DNA from: RUG11894 sp964344335
GTDB lineage: Bacteria; Bacillota; Clostridia; Peptostreptococcales; Anaerovoracaceae
DNA length: 64,000 bases
Direction: 5' to 3'
NCBI GenBank assembly: GCA_964344335.1
Contig: CAYFMW010000001.1
Coordinates: forward strand, 62,001 to 126,000
Below the pieces are notes generated by a model that saw only the letters and a list, made by a program, of their open reading frames with translations, made no database searches and was not told where the DNA came from. The position numbers and the translations under genes are program-made. Below, piece by piece: positions 51,560 to 58,497 of the stretch; the first letter of the stretch is position 1, and every line of letters begins with the position of its first letter.

Positions 51560-52176
51560 GAGCGGTTGCGGTGGTCGATAAAAACCTGGCGATAGGAAAG
51601 GACGGATCTTTGCTCTTCCGCCTGCCGTCGGATCTTAAGCACTTCCGGGAAATCACCATCGGCGGCATGGTCGTGATGGGTCGCAAAACTTTGGAATCCA
51701 TGCCGGGCGGCAGACCTCTTCCCGGCAGGCATAATTATATATTATCGAGCAGCATGCAGCCCGGAGTTAGCCTCATCGAAAGTGAAGGAAAGCGTTGGAT
51801 TTTCGGCGTTTTTAACGATTCGGACAGTTTGCTGGAATTCCTCGGATACAAGCAGGATCAACCCTACGGAGGTTGGCTCTTCCGCTCTAAAAATATAAAT
51901 ATCATCGGAGGTGGCGAAGTATACAGGCAGTTCCTTCCGCTCTGCGAGAGCCTCGAACTCAGCGAGGTGGATGCAGAGGCCGAAAATCCGGACACATGGT
52001 TTCCGGATTTTCGCGCAAGTGGCGAATGGAGGCTCGCACAGGCGGGAGACCCCGTTCTCGACGGCGGGCTCACATATAGGATAAATATCTACGAGCGCGT
52101 CGACGACGCATGCGCGGGCTGCGAGGAAGATTTTTGCTCCGGAGGCTGCGCCGGTTGCGGAACAATCGAGCGATAA
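51556..52176 (+). CDS. folA: Dihydrofolate reductase with a cysteine-rich C-terminal tail
   Basis: Residues 1 to about 180 are a DHFR domain: AVVDKNLAIGKDGSLLFRLPSDLKHFREIT, MGRKTLESMPGGRPLPGR and INIIGGGEVYRQFLP bind folate and NADPH. It reduces dihydrofolate formed by ThyA. The last about 25 residues carry five cysteines (186, 189, 194, 198, 201) in a CxxC-x4-C-x3-C-x2-C arrangement that is not part of the standard fold. A metal site or redox switch is possible, but nothing shows it directly. It overlaps rlmB by ATGA and converges on metH. Confidence 0.88.
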   Translation: MRAVAVVDKNLAIGKDGSLLFRLPSDLKHFREITIGGMVVMGRKTLESMPGGRPLPGRHNYILSSSMQPGVSLIESEGKRWIFGVFNDSDSLLEFLGYKQDQPYGGWLFRSKNINIIGGGEVYRQFLPLCESLELSEVDAEAENPDTWFPDFRASGEWRLAQAGDPVLDGGLTYRINIYERVDDACAGCEEDFCSGGCAGCGTIER

Positions 52177-52180
52177 CTAC

Positions 52181-54553
52181 TTAATCGAATATCTCCAAAG
52201 AATATCTTACGGACTCCATCGCATCTTTGCAGTATCTGTCCGCATTTATGGATTTTGCGTACTTTGCGTTCAGTACTGCGCCGCCTACCATTATGGAGGT
52301 GGCTGGAGACTCTCTTCGAACAAGTTCTATAGTTCGAGCCATGTTTTCCACGGTAGTCGTCATCAGAGCGGAGAGGCCTAAGAGCTTGGCTTCTTTTTCG
52401 AGGCAGGCCTTCGCGACCTCTTCGGGCGCCACATCTTTGCCAAGATCAACAACTTTAAAACCGTAATTTTCGAGGAGAACCTTTACTATATTCTTTCCTA
52501 TATCGTGTATGTCTCCTTTGACCGTGGCGATTACGACAGGTCCTTTTACGGCATCTTCTGAGGCGGGCAGCGTCTTCTTAAGAACCTCGAAAGCCGCGGC
52601 GGCAGCTTCTGCGCTCATCATCAGCTGGGGGAGAAATACGCTGCCTTTTTCGAAACCCTCTCCAACTTCGTTTAGGGCCGGTACAAGTTCCGTGTTTATG
52701 ATATCCATGGCGGGCATTGTCGCCAGCAGCTCTTCCGCCGCCTTTGCCGCCTCGCTGAGCAAACCTTTCAATACGCAGCCCCGAAGACAGGTCGGAGCGT
52801 CTGCGCTTTGCGCCGGTTTTTTTCCCGCATCCGGAGCAGCGGAGGCTCCGTAAATCTCTATGTACTTATTCAGTCCGTCCTTATCTCCGGAAAGCACTCG
52901 ATATGCGTCGTATGTTGCCCTCATGCTCTCCGAAAGTGGATTTATTATCGAAAAATCGAGCCCCTCGTGCAGAGCCTTCGCATAAAAATTCGCGTTGATT
53001 ATATCGCGCCTCGGAAGCCCGAAGGATATATTCGAGACGCCCAAAATAGTCTTTACGCCTAACTCTTCCTTTATCATCTTCACAGCCGCAAGGGTCTCCG
53101 TCATGGCGGAGGGCACTGCACTTATAGTCATGCAGAGCGGGTCAATCACTATGTCCTTCCTGCTTATCCCGAACTTCTCCGCCCTTTCCACTATCTTTTT
53201 CGCGATTAAAAATCTGCCGGCGGCATCCTCGGGTATCCCGTCCTCGTCGAGGGTAAGGGCGACCACAACTCCCCCGTATTTGGCTACGGCGGGAAATATC
53301 CTCTCCATGGATTCTTCTTTTCCGTTCACGGAATTCACCATGGCCTTGCCGTTATAGATTCTGAGCGCTGCCTCTATAACATCGGCGGAAGCGGAATCTA
53401 TCTGCAGCGGCAGAGCAGTTACCCTCTGAATATCGTAGACCAGCCGGCATACGGCGGCCTTTTCGTCTATGCCCGGCAAACCCGCGTTTACATCTATAAC
53501 ATGAGCCCCCGCCTCCTCCTGCGCGATTGCCTCTTTAACGGCATAAGAAAAATCACCTTCTACAAGGGACTGCCTTAGAGGCTTATTGCCCGTGGGGTTT
53601 ATTCTCTCCCCTATTATCGTGTGATCCCCGGCAACAAGCCCGGAGCCGTAAGAAGATATAAGCGTATAGTTTTTCTGAGCAGGCAGCACATGTGGCAGGG
53701 ATGAACAGGCCCTTACGACTTCTCTTATATGCTCCGGAGTGGTGCCGCAGCAGCCTCCGACGAGTTGTGCACCTTTGGACGCCAGCTGAGCGATTAAAGC
53801 TCCATATTCTTTCGGGGAAATATCGAAGACTGTTTTGCCGTCCTTCTGAACGGGCAGGCCGGCGTTGAGCTTTATCGCCACGGGAGTTGAAGAGTATTTT
53901 AAAAATTCATCTATTATCGGACCGGCCTTGCGGGGGTCGAGGCCGCAGTTGAGGCCGAGTACATCGACCCTCAGCCCCTCCAAAAGCGCTATAACCGCGA
54001 CGGGATCCGCGCCTGTAAGGAGCTTGCCCTTCTCGTCGAAGGCGACCGTAGCCATCACCGGGAGGCCGGATTCCTTTGCGGCGAGCACGGCGGCTTTAAG
54101 CTCGTAGCTGTCGGACATAGTCTCCACGACGATCAGATCCGAACCGGCCTTGCCGCCTATCTCCACGACTTCTTTATACGATTTGTAGGCTTCTTCGAAC
54201 TCGAGATCTCCCAGTGGTTTTAAAAGTCTACCCGTGGAAGATAAACTCAAAGCTACAAATCCTCTGCCGGCTCTTGCGACCGCGTTCTGCGCGTTTTTGA
54301 CGGCGGCTCTTATAATATCTCCAAGCTCGTACTCGGAATCCAGTTTTATGCCGGTAGCTCCGAAGGTATTCGTATAGACTACATCGGCTCCGGCAGACAA
54401 GTACTCGAAGTGAATATCCTCTATTAGCGAGGGTTTTTCGATGTTCCAGTCTTCGGGATTTTCTCCGGCGGCAAGACCTGCTTCCTGAAGAAGCGTTCCC
54501 ATGGCTCCGTCCAAAAAGACCATTCTCTTGTTAAGTAAATCCTTAAAATTCAT
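52181..54553 (-). CDS. metH: B12-dependent methionine synthase without activation domain
   Basis: The 790-residue protein has the homocysteine-binding domain (residues 1 to about 290, with the zinc cysteines in LNCGLDP and GGCCGTTPEH), the methyltetrahydrofolate/pterin domain (about 310-570: GERINPTGNKPLRQS, HVIDVNAGLPGIDE), the helical cap and the B12-binding domain (GDIHDIGKNIVKVLLENYGF, with the cobalt-binding His). The C-terminal reactivation domain of E. coli MetH is absent and is supplied by the next gene. It forms an operon metF-activation protein-metH. Confidence 0.94.
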   Translation of the reverse strand: MNFKDLLNKRMVFLDGAMGTLLQEAGLAAGENPEDWNIEKPSLIEDIHFEYLSAGADVVYTNTFGATGIKLDSEYELGDIIRAAVKNAQNAVARAGRGFVALSLSSTGRLLKPLGDLEFEEAYKSYKEVVEIGGKAGSDLIVVETMSDSYELKAAVLAAKESGLPVMATVAFDEKGKLLTGADPVAVIALLEGLRVDVLGLNCGLDPRKAGPIIDEFLKYSSTPVAIKLNAGLPVQKDGKTVFDISPKEYGALIAQLASKGAQLVGGCCGTTPEHIREVVRACSSLPHVLPAQKNYTLISSYGSGLVAGDHTIIGERINPTGNKPLRQSLVEGDFSYAVKEAIAQEEAGAHVIDVNAGLPGIDEKAAVCRLVYDIQRVTALPLQIDSASADVIEAALRIYNGKAMVNSVNGKEESMERIFPAVAKYGGVVVALTLDEDGIPEDAAGRFLIAKKIVERAEKFGISRKDIVIDPLCMTISAVPSAMTETLAAVKMIKEELGVKTILGVSNISFGLPRRDIINANFYAKALHEGLDFSIINPLSESMRATYDAYRVLSGDKDGLNKYIEIYGASAAPDAGKKPAQSADAPTCLRGCVLKGLLSEAAKAAEELLATMPAMDIINTELVPALNEVGEGFEKGSVFLPQLMMSAEAAAAAFEVLKKTLPASEDAVKGPVVIATVKGDIHDIGKNIVKVLLENYGFKVVDLGKDVAPEEVAKACLEKEAKLLGLSALMTTTVENMARTIELVRRESPATSIMVGGAVLNAKYAKSINADRYCKDAMESVRYSLEIFD

Positions 54554-54559
54554 ATATTT

Positions 54560-55249
54560 TCAGTCTTCCTTCCTCATAGTGCAGTCTTTTTTGTCGCATG
54601 CGAAACAGCCCGATTCGAAGACTCCGCCTTCCTTCGGACATCCATTCGCGCATGCGACTCCCAAAAATGCCGTAACGCTCTTGGAGGGTGTAAGCATATT
54701 GCTCTGCGTAAGAGAAAGCCCGATTCTTTTAGGAGCGTCCAGGACTTTCAATATCCAGCCCTGCAAAGCTATATCCAGATCGCCGTAGCCGGGCGAGAAT
54801 CTCGGGCGAAAAACTCTTCCTGAATTTTCGTCTAAAGCGGCGAGCTCTTCTTCCAATTCGTCCAATCGCGCCTCTAAGAGCTGAGTACAGACCGCCTGAA
54901 GGACCACCGCCTTCGCCATGGAAGCGGAAGCGTACCTTGCCATGAGGCGGTCGCACTCCGGTCCCAAAGTTGCGGCTATAATATAGCATCTGTCGCATCC
55001 TGCAAGATTTCGGGCAAGGCCGCGGCTATCTATTCTCTTTCCGAGTATTTTCAGCTCGCTCGCTTCGTCCGCGCAGTCCGAAACAGCTGCAGAGATGTAA
55101 ACCCGGCGAAATTCGGCAAGCTCAAGCACTTCCTCGGCGACGATATCTATAAGACTTTCCGTTTCGGGCTCGAGCGTTTGCTTTCCGTATCCGAGGTAGC
55201 GCGATATCTCTTTTCTATCTCGTTCCGACAGGATCTTGCTATCTGCCAA
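54560..55249 (-). CDS. Stand-alone methionine synthase activation-domain protein
   Basis: The 229-residue protein resembles the S-adenosylmethionine-binding activation domain of MetH, with the signature RFSPGYGDLDIALQ and LTQSNMLTPSKSVTAFLG. It should reductively remethylate cob(II)alamin on the split MetH. The C-terminus is cysteine-rich (ACANGCPKEGGVFESGCFACDKKDC). It overlaps metF by 11 bases and precedes metH by 6 bases, so all three are coupled. Confidence 0.88.
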   Translation of the reverse strand: MADSKILSERDRKEISRYLGYGKQTLEPETESLIDIVAEEVLELAEFRRVYISAAVSDCADEASELKILGKRIDSRGLARNLAGCDRCYIIAATLGPECDRLMARYASASMAKAVVLQAVCTQLLEARLDELEEELAALDENSGRVFRPRFSPGYGDLDIALQGWILKVLDAPKRIGLSLTQSNMLTPSKSVTAFLGVACANGCPKEGGVFESGCFACDKKDCTMRKED

Positions 55250-56105
55250 TGGCTGACCTCACATTTTCGTATATACTCTCGTAAATTTCCGCCTTGTTCA
55301 TCGTATAAATATGGAAGGCTCTTATGCCGTTGGATATCAGATCCAATATTTGAAGACTCGCAAACACGATGCCCGCCTGCTTCATGGCTTCGGGATTGTC
55401 CCGGAACTTATCCGCCATCGCCAGGAGGGTGGGCGGAAGATTTGCGCCGGAAAGCTCCTTTATACGCGAAATCTGCTGGGAAGAAGTAAGAGGCATTATC
55501 CCCGGAACTATGGGCACTTCTATTCCTACATCACGCACCCTATACATAAAATTGTAGAATATGTTGTTGTCGAAGAACATCTGAGTTGTAAGAAATTCCG
55601 CTCCCGCCTTTACCTTGCGTTTAAGATTTTCAATATCGCTGTGCTTATCCGGACTCTCCGGATGTCCCTCCGGATAGCAGGCTCCGCCTATGCAGAAGTC
55701 CCCTTTGGATTTTATGTATTCTATAAGCTCCGAAGCGTATTTAAAATCTGTCTTCAGATCTTCCATATCCTTTGGCAGGTCTCCGCGCAGGGCCATTATA
55801 TTCACTATCCCGGCATCTTTAAGCTCAGCGAGCACTTTGTCGATATCTTCCTTTGAAGACTGCACGCAGGTCAGATGCGCAAGGGGGGTCATTCCTAACT
55901 CGTCCTGCACATATTTTACTACCTTGACGGTATTGCCTGCAGTGTTGCCGGATGCGCCGTAGGTGACGGAGCAAAAGTCCGGTTTAAGCGCCGCGAGACT
56001 GCTTGTACACTCCATAACCGAATCGAACAAAGCCCCCGGCTTGGGCGGAAACACCTCGAAAGATATGCTGTAGTCGTTCTCTTTGAGCAGCTTGGATATT
56101 CTCAT
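55239..56105 (-). CDS. metF: Methylenetetrahydrofolate reductase
   Basis: The 288-residue TIM-barrel flavoprotein reduces methylene- to methyl-tetrahydrofolate, the methyl donor for MetH. Typical stretches are ISFEVFPPKPGALFDSVMECTSSLAALKPDFCSVTYGA, ALRGDLPKD and TQMFFDNNIFYNFMYRVRDVGIEVPIVPGIMP. It is the first gene of the metF-activation-metH operon. No SAM riboswitch or T-box could be recognised in the 120 bases upstream. Confidence 0.93.
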   Translation of the reverse strand: MRISKLLKENDYSISFEVFPPKPGALFDSVMECTSSLAALKPDFCSVTYGASGNTAGNTVKVVKYVQDELGMTPLAHLTCVQSSKEDIDKVLAELKDAGIVNIMALRGDLPKDMEDLKTDFKYASELIEYIKSKGDFCIGGACYPEGHPESPDKHSDIENLKRKVKAGAEFLTTQMFFDNNIFYNFMYRVRDVGIEVPIVPGIMPLTSSQQISRIKELSGANLPPTLLAMADKFRDNPEAMKQAGIVFASLQILDLISNGIRAFHIYTMNKAEIYESIYENVRSAIGR

Positions 56106-56227
56106 ACTTTAAAGCTTCCTTTCTCTGCAATTCGCTAAAGTGGTAAAGCATCAAATTTGAATTGTTATTTTATCACATACATCTTTTAAATTCCATATTA
56201 CCATTATATGCACGCAAAATTTGGTGG

Positions 56228-56256
56228 TTGACAAGCCTGCGCATTGAAGATACAAT
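56228..56256 (+). promoter_or_regulatory. Vegetative promoter of the rplM-rpsI operon
   Basis: TTGACA and TACAAT are separated by exactly 17 bases, which is close to consensus. Confidence 0.85.
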
Positions 56257-56262
56257 GACCGA

Positions 56263-56466
56263 GCGCGATTGTTTCGTCCGCGGGTTTTGAGTGCGGTAAA
56301 AGCCTCGCCGCAGACGCGAAACAGCGCAGGAATTCGAAAGGTACAGGCTCTGCGGGGCCCTAGGCCGAACTAACAGTAGTAGTGCCGAAAAATATGGCCG
56401 GCAGCCATAAGAGTAGGCGCCGAAAGCGATGCGAAGGCGCATCCAAGTAGGCAAGGAGGTAGGAAA
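56263..56466 (+). ncRNA. Structured mRNA leader of rplM-rpsI
   Basis: About 200 bases separate the promoter from rplM and contain no frame. They hold a long hairpin closed by GTTTCG (56271-56276) with CGAAAC (56317-56322), with inner arms TGCGG/CCGCA, then further GC-rich inverted repeats. L13 mRNA leaders are known regulators in Firmicutes, so autoregulation by L13 is a fair inference. A match to a specific RNA family was not shown. Confidence 0.5.
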
Positions 56467-56895
56467 ATGTCAAGTTACATTGCCAAGCCTTCGGAGATCG
56501 AGAGAAAGTGGTATGTGCTGGATGCCGAAGGAAAGACCCTCGGCAGACTCGCATCGGAAGCCGCATCGATACTCCGGGGCAAGAAGAAGCCGATCTATAC
56601 CCCGTTCATCGACACCGGCGATTATGTAATAGTAATCAATGCCGAGAAGATTCAGGTGACGGGTAAGAAGGCGGAGAAGAAGGTCTACAAGAGCTATTCC
56701 GGATATCCCGGCGGGCTCAAGGAAGTTGTATACAAAGACCTGCAGAAGAAGAAGCCCGAAGAGATTATCAGACTTGCAATCAAGGGCATGATGCCCAAGG
56801 GTCCGCTCGGACGCAAGATGTACAAGAAGCTGAAGGTCTATGTTGGGCCGGATCATATCCACGAGGCTCAGAAGCCCGAAGTGTGGGAATTTTAG
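56467..56895 (+). CDS. rplM: 50S ribosomal protein L13
   Basis: The 142-residue protein matches bacterial L13 in length and pattern (RKWYVLDAEGKTLGRLASEAASILRGK, TGKKAEKKVYKSYSGYPGG, GMMPKGPLGRKMYKKLKVY). It is an early-assembling large-subunit protein. AAGGAGG is 8 bases upstream, and rpsI follows after 17 bases. Confidence 0.97.
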   Translation: MSSYIAKPSEIERKWYVLDAEGKTLGRLASEAASILRGKKKPIYTPFIDTGDYVIVINAEKIQVTGKKAEKKVYKSYSGYPGGLKEVVYKDLQKKKPEEIIRLAIKGMMPKGPLGRKMYKKLKVYVGPDHIHEAQKPEVWEF

Positions 56896-56912
56896 GAGAG
56901 GGGGACTGAAAA

Positions 56913-57308
56913 ATGGCTAAATTGCAATACGCAGGAACCGGCAGAAGAAAATCTTCCGTCGCCAGAGTAAGACTCGTTCCCGGCAAAGGAAGCATCACGG
57001 TAAACAAGAAGACCCTCGACGAGTATTTCGGCGGGCTCGAGCTCCTCAAGAACGAGGTTAAGCGCCCCCTGGAACTCGTAAGCGCATCGGGTAAGTACGA
57101 TGTACTCGCCTCCGTTCACGGCGGAGGAACCACGGGTCAAAGCGGCGCTCTGCGCCACGGAATTGCCAGGGCGCTCTGCCAGGCGGATCCCGAAAACAGA
57201 GCGGTGCTCAAGGCCGCAGGTTTCCTGACAAGAGACCCGAGAATGAAGGAAAGAAAGAAGTACGGTCTAAAGAAGGCTCGTCGCGCATCCCAGTTCTCGA
57301 AGCGTTAA
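56913..57308 (+). CDS. rpsI: 30S ribosomal protein S9
   Basis: The 131-residue protein has the S9 pattern YAGTGRRKSSVARVRLVPGKGSITVN, GTTGQSGALRHGIARAL and the conserved basic end KKARRASQFSKR, whose tail reaches the tRNA sites of the ribosome. It ends the operon and a terminator follows at 57333. Confidence 0.97.
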   Translation: MAKLQYAGTGRRKSSVARVRLVPGKGSITVNKKTLDEYFGGLELLKNEVKRPLELVSASGKYDVLASVHGGGTTGQSGALRHGIARALCQADPENRAVLKAAGFLTRDPRMKERKKYGLKKARRASQFSKR

Positions 57309-57332
57309 TTTAATATTGACGGCTACAATAAC

Positions 57333-57364
57333 GACGGCAGCGAATCAGTTGCCGTCATTTTTAT
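57333..57364 (+). terminator. Terminator after rpsI
   Basis: GACGGCA pairs with TGCCGTC, followed by ATTTTTAT. Confidence 0.75.
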
Positions 57365-57460
57365 ATATGGCGGGCCGGGGGTTCATTTCGGGGAATGTGA
57401 CCTCGTCACTGAAAGTTATCGCAGAAACCGATAATATTCGCGTAACGGGAGGTGATGCTT

Positions 57461-57751
57461 ATGAAGATAACATTGACTGAAGATTTGAAGGACTACATGA
57501 TTCAGGAAGGGCTCAGGAATATCATCGTCGAGGTAAAGAGCTGCGTAACCTGAGGAGGTGTCTCCAAAACTATATCGGCAGGTCTTGTCGATGACGACAT
57601 CCATGTAGATGAGAGGTATTATAAGACGGAGCAGACCGAGTTGGGCAATATATATTTACCCAAGAGCGGGGTTCGCTACGGAAGCGAGGTTAAGCTTTCT
57701 CTGGTGAAAATGCTCTGGATGAAACGAATCTTCATCGATGGAATTTACTAA
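57461..57751 (+). CDS. Predicted selenoprotein (small HesB-like/CC-Se type), cytoplasmic
   Basis: An ATG after GGGAGGTG opens a 96-residue protein if the TGA at 57551-57553 is read as selenocysteine (Sec31). The frame runs MKITLTEDLKDYMIQEG, then SCVT-Sec-GG, then about 65 more residues ending FIDGIY. Cys28 and Sec31 form a CxxU redox motif. The part after the TGA is clearly coding because it aligns through its whole length with the next gene. A SECIS hairpin lies 20 bases after the TGA. The fold resembles small HesB/IscA-like clostridial proteins in which Cys or Sec occupies this site; the family name is tentative and the function unknown. There is no signal peptide. Confidence 0.88.
57574..57592 (+). 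promoter_or_regulatory. Candidate bacterial SECIS element of selenoprotein gene 1
   Basis: A 7-base-pair stem (ATCGGCA with TGTCGAT, one G-U pair) closes the loop GGTCT. The loop begins 27 bases after the TGA, inside the usual bacterial range, and GGTCT matches the SelB-contacted loop of the E. coli fdhF element. Confidence 0.85.
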
Positions 57752-57840
57752 AACCTTATGCATTTTGTAAGCGGGGCCGAGCCTCCAGAGGGGTCGGCTC
57801 CGGCTTAAGTGGGAACGAGCGTATAGCAGGAGGTGGGATC

Positions 57841-58251
57841 ATGAAAAAAGTCTTCCCCTGGATTCTGTTATTTGCCTTGTTGCTTGCTATCGGTTATAGC
57901 ATGAGCCGGGGAGGAAGTCCCGCAGCTCGTGTCGATAACCCAAATGCAGGCGAAAAGGCTTTAGCCATAAACATAACTCTGAGCGAAGATTTAAAAGAAT
58001 ATATGCTGCAGCAGGGGTACGAGGATATCATTGTAGAAGCGGAGATCTGCAGGACCTGAGGGGGCACATATACTCTTATATCGGCAAGGTTTGTCGATGG
58101 CGACACTGAAATAGATGAAGCACAGTACAGAGTAGAACAGTCTGAACTAGGAAAAATCTATTTCCCCAAATCAGGAATCCGTTACAAGAAAGATGTTGAA
58201 TTTTATCTATCGAAAATAGGTGATCAAATCCGGGTTAACGGGATTTACTAG
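57841..58251 (+). CDS. Predicted membrane-anchored or exported selenoprotein, paralog of gene 1
   Basis: Read with selenocysteine at the TGA 58057-58059 (Sec73), this gene gives 136 residues. Residues about 4-20 (VFPWILLFALLLAIGYSM) form an N-terminal membrane or signal segment. From residue 42 it aligns with gene 1: NITLSEDLKEYMLQQG, then ICRT-Sec-GG, then FVDGDTEIDEAQYRVEQSELGKIYFPKSGIRY, ending RVNGIY. Cys70-x-x-Sec73 is the same redox motif. Ordinary reading would give a 72-residue truncated protein. AGGAGGTGGG lies 4 bases before the ATG. A terminator follows at 58280. The position suggests an extracytoplasmic redox or metal-sulfur role, which is inference. Confidence 0.87.
58080..58098 (+). 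promoter_or_regulatory. Candidate bacterial SECIS element of selenoprotein gene 2
   Basis: The stem is identical to that of gene 1 (ATCGGCA with TGTCGAT) and the loop is AGGTT. The loop starts 27 bases after the TGA, the same spacing as in gene 1. Confidence 0.83.
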
Positions 58252-58279
58252 AAAGATACATTTTATTACAAAAGGGGTG

Positions 58280-58307
58280 AGCGGGACTCGAAAGGGTCCC
58301 GCTTTTG
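58280..58307 (+). terminator. Terminator after the selenoprotein pair
   Basis: AGCGGGAC pairs with GTCCCGCT, followed by TTTGTT. Confidence 0.8.
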
Positions 58308-58497
58308 TTAATTTTCTGTAAAAAAAGCTCAATCAGTTAAAGCATTGTTTGCGGTGCGACGGGCAATAATATATACTGATTTAAATATATGATTTTATGC
58401 AAATTGTTATGCGCGCGATATCGCGCAAGGATATGTTTTTTGTCTTTTAAAGCACAATTCGCTCAGCTGCCCGGGCGGGAGCGAAGGAGGTGAGATT

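Noticed and set aside
56106..56230. SAM riboswitch or T-box before metF
   Set aside because: Only about 120 bases are available and none of the conserved helices could be recognised.
57773..57801. Hairpin between selenoprotein genes as terminator
   Set aside because: No T-run follows, and the next gene's ribosome site lies shortly after, so read-through is more likely.
57551..58059. Genome-wide reassignment of TGA to an amino acid
   Set aside because: Several intact genes here end in TGA (hicB, response regulator, MFS gene), and only the two Cys-x-x-TGA genes read through it.
57461..58251. The two TGA-containing genes as simple pseudogenes
   Set aside because: Two independent nonsense mutations at the same codon, with full protein conservation after it and matching hairpins, are very unlikely.
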